A stretch of DNA of 64,000 bases from an uncultured Saprospiraceae bacterium (GCA_937921595.1 CAKZTD010000136.1:16608-80607), one strand, 5' to 3'; numbered from the stretch's first letter, positions 9,524 to 18,632 are shown. Numbers and translations: made by a program. The notes: generated by a model not told the origin, from the letters alone.

Positions 9524-10330
9524 TTACCAACGCTTTCCTAACTGCAAAGTTAAGTAAAGATTGATAAAATAAGGCCGGTTTTCTGCAGATCCGTCACGAT
9601 CGACCATAATTGGCACTTCTTTGAAAAAAGCATCAACCATGATTCCTGCTTCGAAAGCTTTGACAAACTCATCAAATGCACCCCAATCGAAATGGACGCT
9701 GAATTTACCATGAATGCCAGGGATAGGTTTTATTTCTTTGAATCCTTTGCTGAAGCCTGAAGCTCCATAGATTCTATTGATGTCTGTAAAGCTGTCGTAA
9801 TTTGTGCCGTCATATCTTTCGCTCACAAGGTAGATGTCGTTGGTCGAACCATCTTGCTGTCTCCAAAAGTCTAGGTAATATGGTTTTTGCAATCCTAAAG
9901 TTGGACCTGCTTCGTAGCTAATTCCTACTGCTACACCTTTCCTTTTTGCTTTTTCAGAATAATATCTTTTGACACCAATTCCTGCACGAATAGCATAGAG
10001 GTTATTTTGTTTTCCAAATACGAAGGATTTAGAAGTTCTTCCGCTAAATTGACTCGGATAATCAAAACTATGTCGGAATTCTTTCGGGTGTTTAAGTTCA
10101 CCTACTTCAATGTGATAATATTTCGTTTTATAATAAGACTGAATTTTTCCAATATTAGCAGCAACGGCCCAGCCATTGGTGTGTAATCTAAGGTCAAAGG
10201 ATAATTCTTTGTCATAAACAATACCTTTGCTTTCCTCAGCAAATTGCTTAGGTTGAAATGTCCCATTCTGAGCAAATGTAACACCTGAAAATAGGCAGAT
10301 AAAAAGGAAAAATGTTAGAGTCCTGTACAT
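9524..10330 (-). CDS. Exported hypothetical protein, probable outer-membrane barrel
   Basis: The 268-residue product begins with a signal peptide (hydrophobic residues 4-18, cleavage near TFA-Q). The mature part has alternating aromatic strands such as WAVAANIGKIQSYYKTKYYHIEVG and ends in INLYLTLQLGKRW, resembling the last strand of an outer-membrane barrel. I do not recognise a family. It precedes lipA on the same strand with a 104-bp gap, so the two may be transcribed separately. Confidence 0.6.
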   Translation of the reverse strand: MYRTLTFFLFICLFSGVTFAQNGTFQPKQFAEESKGIVYDKELSFDLRLHTNGWAVAANIGKIQSYYKTKYYHIEVGELKHPKEFRHSFDYPSQFSGRTSKSFVFGKQNNLYAIRAGIGVKRYYSEKAKRKGVAVGISYEAGPTLGLQKPYYLDFWRQQDGSTNDIYLVSERYDGTNYDSFTDINRIYGASGFSKGFKEIKPIPGIHGKFSVHFDWGAFDEFVKAFEAGIMVDAFFKEVPIMVDRDGSAENRPYFINLYLTLQLGKRW

Positions 10331-10668
10331 ATGAAAAACTTATGACTAGAAATAGAATATAAACACATGAGTGTTTTTTGTAATTTATAATACAAGAATT
10401 ATGCTGTTTCCTTGTTTTATAGCTATTAAGTTAATAAATTTTTAGTTCTTATTGTTTTCAATATACGGATTTTTAACTAGAAAAGACAGGGAGAGGACAG
10501 AGTATGAGAGGAATTTTAGAATTAAGCATGTGATGGAATAGGCAATAAGAATTTTAGGTTCCAGACATAACTTGAAATTACGAAATAAGTCAAAAAATCG
10601 TTATTTCAAGCTCGTTCCGTTCAGGCAGGCTTGCCCTTGTTCGTAAATCAATTAAACACTTTGATTCT
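10331..10668. other. 338-bp intergenic region with a partly structured segment
   Basis: No gene is visible. Near 10572-10650 the sequence can fold: TTACGAA pairs with TTCGTAA about 60 nt later, and inside it GAAATAA pairs with TTATTTC. This segment lies just downstream of the minus-strand kinase-like gene and may be its transcript end or a remnant repeat. Confidence 0.3.
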
Positions 10669-11775
10669 TTAGACCATATATTCCAAATCAAAGCTTACCG
10701 TAATACTAAGTTCTTTTGGGTTTTTACTCACATCAACACTGCTTTTTTGGAGATCGAGTAATTGTTTTACGATCGATAAGCGGTAGATCATAGTAGAGTA
10801 GTCTTGTTCAGACAAGAAGGTTGTCTTTTTATTCAGAAGTTCAACAACTTGAAAGTTGATGATTAATGTATTTTCCTTTTTAGAGGATTGATTGATTTTG
10901 ATTTCAAAGGTTGATTCTGGATGCAAGCTAACCGCATTTCCTACAATGCCCCAAAGCGTCTGTTTTAAATAAAGATAATTTCCCTTTAATGATTTTGGAA
11001 TGTTTTCATCAATCGTGAAAGTTAACTTAGTTTGGGTATTTTTTTTACGAATTAAATCCTTTGTTTCATTACAAAGGTCGGTAAGGAAGAAATCTTGATT
11101 TGCAAAATTCGGCATATTAGAAATATTAGTCGTTTCTAATTCGTCGAGTATCAGATTAAGTTGCTTGAGTGTAACTCTTAATTGTTGGGTATATTTACTG
11201 TCTTTATTTTCTAAAGCTCCAGATAATAAATAAGTGATGCCGTCAAGCGCATTAATTGGAGCAAGTAAAGCAGATTTTATTTTATTGAAGTAAGTCAGTT
11301 GGAGATGATCCAGACTTTCGATAATTATATTTTGCTGAATATTGATGTCTTCAATATTTTTAAAAAGCTGATGCCTTCTTTCCAAAGTTTCGCGATGAAT
11401 TTCAAGTTCGTTTTTTCTTTGTTGGAACTGTTTGAAATCTTCATAAAGGTCGGTGTAGTCATAGACACACCAGAGTAATAACTCTTCTTTATCAATGATG
11501 ATTTTTGAAAAACTAAAATCGTAAGTACCTGGAAGTTGTGGAATAGGCGTTTCCATTTTATTAAAAGAGATGTTGGATTGGTTAGAAGCCGTTTCCCAGA
11601 TATTGGTAAAAATACTCTCTAGGAAAGGAAACCAATCAATTACAGGCTTATCTTTTAAAGGAATGGTATCGAATATGGAGTCACAACTTGAGACAATTAC
11701 TGCCTGTTTGTTTAACAGTATCAATTGGCTAAATTTGGAACGATGTCTAAGCTGAAATTCAAGAAGTTGTTGCAT
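10669..11775 (-). CDS. Degenerate histidine-kinase-like protein of the GTPase cluster
   Basis: The 368-residue soluble protein has a PAS-like N-terminus (about 1-135), which ends in a typical PAS/coil junction, LLLWCVYDYTDLYEDFKQF. A coiled coil follows, then a DHp-like helix pair near 170-210. The usual S-H-[ED]-L-[RK]-[TA]-P-L motif is replaced by KSALLAPINALDG, which has no histidine. An HATPase-like part (about 235-368) keeps an N-box-like helix (YLKQTLWGIVGNAVS) but I cannot see DxGxG or the later glycine boxes. It is therefore probably a pseudokinase or signal-binding protein. Its start codon overlaps the end of the GTPase gene by 1 nt, so the two are translationally coupled. Confidence 0.65.
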   Translation of the reverse strand: MQQLLEFQLRHRSKFSQLILLNKQAVIVSSCDSIFDTIPLKDKPVIDWFPFLESIFTNIWETASNQSNISFNKMETPIPQLPGTYDFSFSKIIIDKEELLLWCVYDYTDLYEDFKQFQQRKNELEIHRETLERRHQLFKNIEDINIQQNIIIESLDHLQLTYFNKIKSALLAPINALDGITYLLSGALENKDSKYTQQLRVTLKQLNLILDELETTNISNMPNFANQDFFLTDLCNETKDLIRKKNTQTKLTFTIDENIPKSLKGNYLYLKQTLWGIVGNAVSLHPESTFEIKINQSSKKENTLIINFQVVELLNKKTTFLSEQDYSTMIYRLSIVKQLLDLQKSSVDVSKNPKELSITVSFDLEYMV

Positions 11776-12260
11776 TATTCAAGGAATGCTTTGCCTAGGC
11801 TCAAAAATAAATCTTCAACGTTTTCTCCGGTTTTAGCACTGGTAATAATATCCCAGGGAGTCGTTAAAATCGCTTTTACTTCTTCTATTTTTTCAGGAGT
11901 AAGAAGATCGCATTTATTTCCTACCACTTTGACAATAGCATCATTGGCCATGCCATTGAGGTATTCGATATCACTTGAAATATTTTTGTAAGTAGAAGGT
12001 CTGGTGAGATCAAAAATATAGATAATGCCACTGGATCCAAGAAAATAAGAATTCGGAATTTTATCCTGAGAAACCTCTCCTGCAATATCCCAAAGTAAGA
12101 GTGAAACTTCTTCTCCTTCTATTTCAATGGATTTTTTGTTGACTTTTACACCAATAGTCGTCAAATACTTATCATCAAATTTATTGTAGATAAATTTATT
12201 GAAAAGAGATGTTTTTCCAACGCCGAAACTTCCAGTAAGGATAATCTTTTTACTAATCAT
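11775..12260 (-). CDS. Ras/Rab-like small GTPase
   Basis: The 161-residue product is a single G domain. The P-loop is G10-SFGVG-K16-T17, switch I includes LTTIGVKV with the conserved Thr, and G3 reads LLLWDIAGEVSQD. G4 is GNKCDL and G5 TSAKTG. The position equivalent to Ras Gln61 is Glu (DIAGE), so intrinsic hydrolysis may be slow or depend on a partner. No lipidation motif is visible. Bacterial relatives such as MglA control polarity and motility together with longin/roadblock partners. The adjacent gene at 12266, only 5 bp upstream, encodes such a candidate partner. Function here is inferred only from family and context. Confidence 0.88.
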   Translation of the reverse strand: MISKKIILTGSFGVGKTSLFNKFIYNKFDDKYLTTIGVKVNKKSIEIEGEEVSLLLWDIAGEVSQDKIPNSYFLGSSGIIYIFDLTRPSTYKNISSDIEYLNGMANDAIVKVVGNKCDLLTPEKIEEVKAILTTPWDIITSAKTGENVEDLFLSLGKAFLE

Positions 12261-12265
12261 ATTGC

Positions 12266-13270
12266 TTATGCGGATTTAAGTGCTTGTTCTGTCTGAAAGA
12301 AATAATCTTTAAGTCTATCAGAAATACGGGTATTTATAGAGTCGTCAATATCTTTAGGGATGTGTTTTAATTCTAATTCTGCAAAATCATGCAGTTTAGT
12401 AGAGATTTCATCCTTTTCAGTAGCAGAAATTGATCCACTCATTGCGACTGCAATATAGTAAGAATAAAAGTTTTGAATATAGATTTTATAATTTCCATAT
12501 TCGATCATTTCTAATTCTTGTTTTTCTCTTTGAAAAGCGTCCTCAACGAAAGCTTTAATTGCGGTAAACATTCCTGCAATCACATCCTGATCCATTGTCT
12601 TTTCCATTGCGGCACTTCCTAATAATAATCCGGAGTCTCTTTGGATGACATAGACTTCTTCGATGATTGTTTCGTCAGCATCGCTCAATATTTCTTCAGT
12701 ACCTTTGCTTTTATAGCCAAATATTTTCCCAAAGAGACCTTGCTTAGAAAAGGTGCTTTTGACTTGGCTGTCAATTCTCTCCTTTAACATTTGAAATTGG
12801 TGCGTGATTGATTTTCGAATCAATTTACCAAGTACTGGGGTGATGACATTTAGAATTTCTTCTTGAGAATCTTTAAGTTTTCGTTCAATTAGCTTATTGA
12901 CGGCAACTTTAAACTCTTTCGGATAATTCTGTTTAAGTAATTCAATATGATCTTCGACGATCGGAGATACTTTTTCAGCAAGCTGATCTTTGGTTTGAAT
13001 CAAAGCATTGAGACCAGCTAAATCAGCTTCCGTTTTTTGGAGCCGATCCTCCATCATACCTTTTACTATAGAACGAAATTCTTCTGGATAATTTTGACGA
13101 AATGTTTGAAGATGATCCTGAACAATAGGCGAAACTCTCTCAGATAGTAAATCATAGCTATCTAAAATATCACGAACCTCCTGGATTTTGGTGCGATCTC
13201 CAGTCAGTAATATCTCTTGAAGCTGTTCCATCAAGAGTTTGTCTTTCTGATTGTTACTAATAGAATTCAT
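12266..13270 (-). CDS. Tandem-repeat plus longin/roadblock-like partner of the small GTPase
   Basis: The 334-residue protein has two parts. Residues about 35-135 contain two copies of a 40-50-residue module with the shared core SPIV-x-DH followed by QNYP[EK]EF. The C-terminal half (about 205-310) reads VYVIQRDSGLLLGS, then DVIAGMFTAIKAFVEDAF, then NYKIYIQNFYSYYIAVAMSG. That order of a short strand hairpin, long helix and two strands resembles longin/roadblock domains, which bind small GTPases. A long amphipathic helix between them (about 140-190) may mediate oligomers. No signal peptide is present. The domain call is from pattern only. Confidence 0.6.
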   Translation of the reverse strand: MNSISNNQKDKLLMEQLQEILLTGDRTKIQEVRDILDSYDLLSERVSPIVQDHLQTFRQNYPEEFRSIVKGMMEDRLQKTEADLAGLNALIQTKDQLAEKVSPIVEDHIELLKQNYPKEFKVAVNKLIERKLKDSQEEILNVITPVLGKLIRKSITHQFQMLKERIDSQVKSTFSKQGLFGKIFGYKSKGTEEILSDADETIIEEVYVIQRDSGLLLGSAAMEKTMDQDVIAGMFTAIKAFVEDAFQREKQELEMIEYGNYKIYIQNFYSYYIAVAMSGSISATEKDEISTKLHDFAELELKHIPKDIDDSINTRISDRLKDYFFQTEQALKSA

Positions 13271-13293
13271 GATAAAAGAATTGAGGTGAACAA

Positions 13294-13662
13294 TTATTCT
13301 CCCATCAATTGTTTGCTTACTTTATCTAGCATTTTTCCAAGTCGCATTTTATCGTCTTTACTAACTTTATCAATCCGGTTGTTCAATTTCTCGACATTAG
13401 AAATAAGCTGCTTTTCAATATCTTCAAATTTCATGGTATGTTCTTTATCCATGCTTGAGAAAGATTTTTGAGTAGCAGAATCCAGTTCTGTGATTTTAGA
13501 AGAAAGCTCTTTTTTTAAATCAGCAATCTGTTCTTGAATTGTATTAAATCTAGCTTCGAAATCAGTAATTTGGTCACCCATCAAGATGTTACGGATCATG
13601 CCGATATCACCAAGATTTAAGCCATTGCCTTTATCGTTGTTATTGCCATTGCTATTTGCCAT
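13294..13662 (-). CDS. Small coiled-coil protein, first gene of the GTPase cluster
   Basis: The 122-residue product begins with an Asn/Gly-rich, probably disordered tail (NSNGNNNDKGNG). It continues with DIGMIRNILMGDQ and then a long heptad-patterned helix over about 35-120 (FNTIQEQIADLKKEL, NVEKLNNRIDKVS). No membrane segment or signal is seen. It lies 23 bp upstream of the longin-like gene on the same strand and is likely the first cistron of the four-gene unit. It resembles small scaffold or coiled-coil adaptors; the role is unknown. Confidence 0.6.
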   Translation of the reverse strand: MANSNGNNNDKGNGLNLGDIGMIRNILMGDQITDFEARFNTIQEQIADLKKELSSKITELDSATQKSFSSMDKEHTMKFEDIEKQLISNVEKLNNRIDKVSKDDKMRLGKMLDKVSKQLMGE

Positions 13663-14051
13663 AATAGTATATAAATAGGGTTTTTGAAAATAAAATTAAC
13701 CGTAATAACTATGAGAGGATAGTCTACTGTATGAGTTTGCATTAGAATTGCGTTGGGAATGCTAAAATATGGTTAAATTTCCAGAAATCCATTAGTTGTT
13801 AAAAAAAACTAATTTATATCTTATAGAAATTATCCTATTAACTTTTGACAACTAAAGACTAAATTCTTCTCAAGAGAGGGGTTATATAATTTGTTTAATC
13901 AATTTATATACCGAAAACAATGAGCATCAGTTGCGTTTTTTACTAATTTTCGATAACAAAATAAAGGCGAGGTTTCGAAGGATGGCTTGATAGTGATTTC
14001 TTTGAAAGTTAAATTTTTTCCCTATTTTGATCAAATAAAAACAATCAGACT
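13663..14051. other. 389-bp divergent promoter region between the GTPase cluster and upp
   Basis: No gene is seen. A promoter for upp is plausible at 14001-14029: TTTG (14001-14004), then 18 nt, then TATTTTG (14023-14029), one base short of the TAnnTTTG consensus. It lies 22 bp before the upp ATG. A promoter for the minus-strand GTPase cluster must also lie here but I could not single one out. Confidence 0.4.
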
Positions 14052-14702
14052 ATGGCATTCATCTTAAATGACGAAAATTCGATTGCAAATAAATTTATTT
14101 CAGAATTAAGAGATGTAAATATTCAGGGTGATCGTATGCGATTTCGTAGAAATTTGGAAAGAATAGGAGAGGTGCTAGCCTACGAAATTAGCAAAAAATT
14201 ATCTTTTAAAGAACAAGAAGTGGAGACACCACTTGGGATTGCAAAATCAAGTCTAATCGAGGATAAGATTGTATTAGGAACTATTCTTCGAGCTGGTTTG
14301 CCAATGCATCAAGGTATGTTGAATATTTTTGATGATGCAGATAATGCGTTTATTTCTGCCTATAGAATGCACCATAAGGATGGTACTTTTGAAATTAAAG
14401 TGGAATATGTGTCTTGCCCTTCTTTGGATGGATGCATATTGATTCTTTGCGATCCAATGCTTGCAACTGGAGCGTCAATTGATTTGACTATAAAAGCACT
14501 TGCTGAGTACGGAAATCCTAAAGAAATACATGTGGCTACGGCGATTGCTTCGACTTATGGCCTTAATTACATTCGTCGCTTGCATCCGGAGGTCAATCTA
14601 TGGTTAGGAGCGCAAGATGATGAGTTGACTGCACGTTCTTATATTGTTCCTGGATTAGGAGATGCAGGAGATTTATCCTTTGGAAGTAAAGTTCAGGAGT
14701 AA
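14052..14702 (+). CDS. upp: Uracil phosphoribosyltransferase
   Basis: Upp makes UMP from uracil and PRPP in pyrimidine salvage. The 216-residue protein has the family landmarks GTILRAGLPMHQGM near 77-90 and the PRPP-binding loop LCDPMLATGASID near 134-146. The uracil-binding C-terminal part includes WLGAQDDELT and the closing IVPGLGDAGDLSFG. Length matches the usual 208-217. It appears to be transcribed alone or with the symporter 119 bp downstream. Confidence 0.95.
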   Translation: MAFILNDENSIANKFISELRDVNIQGDRMRFRRNLERIGEVLAYEISKKLSFKEQEVETPLGIAKSSLIEDKIVLGTILRAGLPMHQGMLNIFDDADNAFISAYRMHHKDGTFEIKVEYVSCPSLDGCILILCDPMLATGASIDLTIKALAEYGNPKEIHVATAIASTYGLNYIRRLHPEVNLWLGAQDDELTARSYIVPGLGDAGDLSFGSKVQE

Positions 14703-14771
14703 TTTTTATACATTTGCAGCCATCGTTTAGAAATAAAGTAAGCTTACTGACCAATAATTTGTTTCGTGACT

Positions 14772-14779
14772 TAATTTTG
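14772..14779 (+). promoter_or_regulatory. Candidate -7 element for the symporter gene
   Basis: TAATTTTG is an exact TAnnTTTG match 42 bp before the ATG at 14822. A second exact match, TACATTTG, occurs at 14709-14716. Neither has a clear TTTG at the right upstream distance, so which one is used is uncertain. Confidence 0.35.
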
Positions 14780-14821
14780 CTTTTAAACAAACATATTATA
14801 AATAGACAAAATAAACCATAA

Positions 14822-16324
14822 ATGTTTGAGACCTTGAATCCCGGGATTATTCTCGCGGTGATTGTTGGATATTTCTTACTCTTAATGGGAATTTCTTTTT
14901 TGACAGGAAAGAGTTCCGATAATGAGAATTTCTTTTTGGCAGGTCGTAATTCTCCCTGGTATTTGGTGGCTTTTGGAATGATTGGCGCATCACTCTCTGG
15001 TGTTACTTTTATTTCTGTTCCAGGTTGGGTCGCTGGTAGCGAATTTTCTTATATGCAGACGGTACTGGGTTATTTGTTAGGATACCTAGTGATAGCTGTG
15101 GTACTGATGCCTATGTATTATAAGCTCAATCTCACCTCCATTTATACTTACCTTGAGCAAAGATTAGGATTTTACTCTTATAAAACGGGAGCTGCGTTTT
15201 TCTTGCTTTCTAGAATAATTGGAGCTTCTTTCAGGTTATTCCTAGTCGCATTAGTTATGCAGGAATTTGTGATGTACCATTATGGGATTCCTTTTTGGTT
15301 GACGGTATTGATGACGATTATTTTGATATGGGTGTATACTTTTCGAGGAGGAATTAAAACGATTGTATGGACAGATACACTTCAAACCTTGTGCATGCTT
15401 TTAGCTGTAATCTTTACAGTGATTGCAATTAGTCAGAAACTGGAATTAGATTTTACGAGTTTGGTTCAAACGGTACAGGATAGTAAGTATTCTCAGATTT
15501 TCTTTTTTGAAGATGGTTGGTTGGATGAGAAAAATTTCTTTAAACAATTTTTAGGAGGAGCAAGTATTGCTATTGTGATGACTGGGCTTGATCAAGATAT
15601 GATGCAAAAGAATTTGAGTTGCAAAAATATTGGAGATGCTCAGAAAAATATGTTTTGGTTTAGTGTAATCTTGGTATTTGCTAACCTTTTATTTTTGACA
15701 TTAGGAGCCTTGCTTTTCATCTATGCTGGAGAAGTTGGAATTGAAATACCTACTAGAATAGTAAATGGTGAAGTTAAAGAAGCAACAGATTTATTATATC
15801 CTCAGATTGCATTGAATCATTTAAGTCCTGGAGTTGGAATTATTTTTATTCTTGGATTGATTGCAGCAGCATACTCTAGTGCTGATTCTGCTTTAACCGC
15901 ATTGACGACTTCTTTTTGTGTTGACTTTTTAGGTTTTGAAAAAGGAGAAGAGAATACGAATCAGAAAAGAACTCGATTTTTAGTCCATGTTGTATTCTCT
16001 ACCATTTTGTTTTTTGTCATCATGCTTTTTTATTTTATAAATGATGGTGCAGTTATTAAGCAAATCTTTACCGTCGCAACTTATACTTATGGACCTTTAT
16101 TAGGTCTTTATGCTTTTGGCTTTTTTACTAAGCGAGCTGTACAAGATCGTTTTGTACCAATCATATGTATCTTGTCACCGATTATTACTTTTGTGATTAA
16201 TCGATATTCAGAAACGTTGTTCTTTGGCTATAAATTTAGCTTTGAATTATTAATAATAAATGGGTTATTGACTTTTCTTGGTCTATTGGCTTTGTCTTAT
16301 TCGAAAGAAGAAAAAATGTTATAA
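14822..16324 (+). CDS. Sodium/solute symporter (SSS family)
   Basis: The 500-residue protein has about 13 membrane segments and the SSS layout. The first segments include FFLAGRNSPWYLVAFGMIGASLSGVTF, written here in parts: FFLAGRNSPW at 38-47 and GASLSGVTFIS at 55-65. Later landmarks are GGIKTIVWTD near 178-187, TGLDQDMMQKNLSC in the middle, and AAAYSSADSALTAL near 346-359. SSS carriers import sugars, amino acids, nucleosides or anions with sodium. Bacteroidota members of this type are often annotated as sodium:solute symporters of unknown substrate, and I cannot narrow it. A strong bidirectional terminator follows. Confidence 0.93.
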   Translation: MFETLNPGIILAVIVGYFLLLMGISFLTGKSSDNENFFLAGRNSPWYLVAFGMIGASLSGVTFISVPGWVAGSEFSYMQTVLGYLLGYLVIAVVLMPMYYKLNLTSIYTYLEQRLGFYSYKTGAAFFLLSRIIGASFRLFLVALVMQEFVMYHYGIPFWLTVLMTIILIWVYTFRGGIKTIVWTDTLQTLCMLLAVIFTVIAISQKLELDFTSLVQTVQDSKYSQIFFFEDGWLDEKNFFKQFLGGASIAIVMTGLDQDMMQKNLSCKNIGDAQKNMFWFSVILVFANLLFLTLGALLFIYAGEVGIEIPTRIVNGEVKEATDLLYPQIALNHLSPGVGIIFILGLIAAAYSSADSALTALTTSFCVDFLGFEKGEENTNQKRTRFLVHVVFSTILFFVIMLFYFINDGAVIKQIFTVATYTYGPLLGLYAFGFFTKRAVQDRFVPIICILSPIITFVINRYSETLFFGYKFSFELLIINGLLTFLGLLALSYSKEEKML

Positions 16325-16347
16325 AAGATCTTTTAAATTCAGAGATC

Positions 16348-16396
16348 AAATAAAAATGGCGGCTACATTAAACTAATGTAGCCGCCATTTTTATTT
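16348..16396. terminator. 23-bp perfect hairpin, bidirectional terminator
   Basis: The arms at 16348-16370 and 16374-16396 are perfectly complementary around a 3-nt AAC loop, with core GGCGGCTACATTA. The stem is flanked by A-runs on the left and T-runs on the right, so it can act as an intrinsic terminator for the plus-strand symporter gene and the minus-strand lipoprotein gene. Confidence 0.9.
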
Positions 16397-16407
16397 AGGA
16401 TTCTTTA

Positions 16408-17919
16408 TCAATTATCAATTCCTAAAATAGCTCCCAGTCGAACTTTTAATTCTTGAGTACTTAAAATCCTTACTGGAGTCATTCCTTGATTGGCCGTAGA
16501 CAAAGAAGCTTTTACTTTGATCTGTTTTGCAGTTTGAATTAGGTTGACACGTTCTGCAGGAATTTCTATGATATTCGTCTGCTCTGTTGTATTTATTACA
16601 GCACCATTGGCACCCATTTCCGGAGCTGATAATAAAGCTGTTTGACCTTGAAGTAAGGAGTCGATTTCTAAACCATTTTCATCCATAAAGTATACTTGCA
16701 TTTCAAGATCTAAAGGAATTCCATTGTCTGTAATTAATTTAAATTCAGCATGTGAAATTTGCTCGATATCTTCTAATTCAAAATCAGAAATACTTTCAAT
16801 GGTGAAATCGGAAGCTGTTCCGTAGATTGGTATTTCTATTGAAAATTCTCCTTTGACTTTACTGTCCTCAGCAATGAATCCTGTTGTTTGTGCATCTTCA
16901 GGATTGATAATACCGACGACATCATAGACGATGTATTTTGGACGAGCATTTAGAATACTAATGATGTTTGAATTATTTTTATCCAATACAATTTGATCAC
17001 TTGTCTCTTGACCCATTTCATTGAGCCCAGGATATTTTAAATTATACCCATCGCTGAAAATTGATGTAAAAGGAATTGAATTTCCATCAACAGTATAGGC
17101 CATCATGTTTTCAATTTTCATTTGAACAGGAAAACCAATGGAATTTTGAATATCGAGAATAAGCTTAGGGTCGGCAAAACTAATTTCTCCATCAGTGATA
17201 TCATCAAAGAGATCAACTTCAATCGTATCGCTATTTACAGTAAAGGTTTCGTTGGCCCAAATCCCTTCGATACTACTGTACGTCCAGTCTTTTGCTTCGC
17301 CAGTAATCAAGTCAAGGAGTACTCTTTGTCCTGCATTATTATAGGCTTCGTATCTGATGTCTAGATTCCCTCCAGCTAAGTTCAATGCAAAATTTTGAAT
17401 TGATGTTGGAGATATTGAAGTCGTTGTAGGAGTAGTTCCTTGATATTCAATAATGGATTGCATTTCAAATGGAGACCCGTTTTGAGTCATTCCTGGAAAG
17501 GTGATTTTTAGATTGATATCTTCAGTATGACTAGATTGGATATCAAAAGCAATGGTGCCGTTCTTCAAGTTTAATTTTGAAACGGTAAAGTTTTCAAATA
17601 ATTGAACTGGAACACTCATGAAACTATCTACCAAAGCTAATGGAAAATCTTCCATTTCTTCAATCAATTCGGATGCTGCTTTTTCAACAGGATCTTGGGA
17701 ATAGTTATAAGACATTGATCCATCTGGAGCAATGGTTAAGAAAGAAAAATCTTCTTCGTTTTCTAAAATATCGTCTAATGATAATGAAGAATTAACAAGT
17801 GGAATCGCAAGCTCAGGATTGTGGTCAACTCGATCGACTTCTCTGAAATCTTCATAATTTTGACATGAATATACTAGTAAAGTACAGGTGCAGAAAAGCA
17901 CATAAGATAATTTTCTCAT
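16408..17919 (-). CDS. Large hypothetical lipoprotein
   Basis: The 503-residue product has a lipoprotein signal (LLVYSC, Cys19). The mature N-terminus reads YEDFREVDRVDHNPELAIPLVNSSLSLDDI in sequence, with ELAIPLVNSSLSL the most distinctive part. The rest is rich in beta-strand patterns with repeated I-x-I and D/N turns, suggesting an extracellular beta-sandwich or solenoid. I do not recognise a named domain, but proteins with this start are common hypothetical lipoproteins in Bacteroidota. The gene stands alone between a terminator and a 299-bp gap. Confidence 0.65.
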   Translation of the reverse strand: MRKLSYVLFCTCTLLVYSCQNYEDFREVDRVDHNPELAIPLVNSSLSLDDILENEEDFSFLTIAPDGSMSYNYSQDPVEKAASELIEEMEDFPLALVDSFMSVPVQLFENFTVSKLNLKNGTIAFDIQSSHTEDINLKITFPGMTQNGSPFEMQSIIEYQGTTPTTTSISPTSIQNFALNLAGGNLDIRYEAYNNAGQRVLLDLITGEAKDWTYSSIEGIWANETFTVNSDTIEVDLFDDITDGEISFADPKLILDIQNSIGFPVQMKIENMMAYTVDGNSIPFTSIFSDGYNLKYPGLNEMGQETSDQIVLDKNNSNIISILNARPKYIVYDVVGIINPEDAQTTGFIAEDSKVKGEFSIEIPIYGTASDFTIESISDFELEDIEQISHAEFKLITDNGIPLDLEMQVYFMDENGLEIDSLLQGQTALLSAPEMGANGAVINTTEQTNIIEIPAERVNLIQTAKQIKVKASLSTANQGMTPVRILSTQELKVRLGAILGIDN

Positions 17920-18098
17920 AGTGATAATTAATTTTTTGGAACATCGAAAGCTTTATGGAGGAATAAAGCAAATAGCGGGGGTGGGTTTAGAACAATGTTC
18001 TAAAAATCAAGAATCAAGCCAAGAGGTGAAAAAAGGAATTGCCTTGATAGTTTTCCGTGGAATTGAAAATATCGAATAACTACAGCTGGCCTTTTAAA

Positions 18099-18211
18099 AA
18101 TGAGTAAATGTGTCGATGCTTGAATATTTAGGAGCTAGATATTAAAATGTATATTTTAATAATAATCGTGACTCTCTATCTATTCATTTTTTCTTTACAC
18201 ATTTACTCATT
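18099..18211. repeat. Long-range inverted repeat in the gap 17920-18218
   Basis: AATGAGTAAATGTGT (18099-18113) pairs perfectly with ACACATTTACTCATT (18197-18211), followed on the plus strand by a run of seven T starting at 18214. Between the arms is a second perfect hairpin, TATTAAAAT-gtat-ATTTTAATA (18140-18161). The element could be a terminator, a small RNA or a decayed mobile repeat. The rest of the 299-bp gap shows nothing. Confidence 0.45.
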
Positions 18212-18218
18212 AGTTTTT

Positions 18219-18632
18219 TTAAGCCACTTCCATTTGATAGTATATAAGGGCTTTTTGTTTCAATAAATATTCTAATTTTTCTTCCGAAAAAGAAAGATAT
18301 TTATTGTTAGTTAGTAGATCTAAAATTTCCTGAACGGTTTCTTCTTTTAACCATGCTTTTAGTGTTTGTAAAAGTTTGAGATCGTTGTGAAGTTCTTCAG
18401 TATAATTCAATATTTCGTCAAGATTATTGACTAATAAATTTGAACCTGAAGGACCACAATAAGTTGTCTCTACTTTAGACTCATCACTAATCGTAGTGGT
18501 GCAAGATTTGAAATAACGTTGGACTTGGAAATCGATGAATTGAATTCTGGAATCAAGTATGCTGTATACTTGTTCCATCAATGGGTTGGTCTCAGAACCA
18601 TAGGTTCTGCTAGTGTTTTGATAGTGTCTCAT
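18219..18632 (-). CDS. Hypothetical helical protein
   Basis: The 137-residue product has no signal peptide or membrane segment. It contains predicted helices (MEQVYSILDSRIQFIDFQVQRY in the first third; ILNYTEELHNDLKLLQTLKAWL in the middle) and ends with a Leu/Lys/Glu-rich helix. Three Cys/Thr-rich residues near 47-63 (SCTTTISDES, YCGPSG) are unusual. I do not recognise the family. It is isolated, with AT-rich gaps on both sides, and confidence that it is a real gene is moderate. Confidence 0.45.
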   Translation of the reverse strand: MRHYQNTSRTYGSETNPLMEQVYSILDSRIQFIDFQVQRYFKSCTTTISDESKVETTYCGPSGSNLLVNNLDEILNYTEELHNDLKLLQTLKAWLKEETVQEILDLLTNNKYLSFSEEKLEYLLKQKALIYYQMEVA

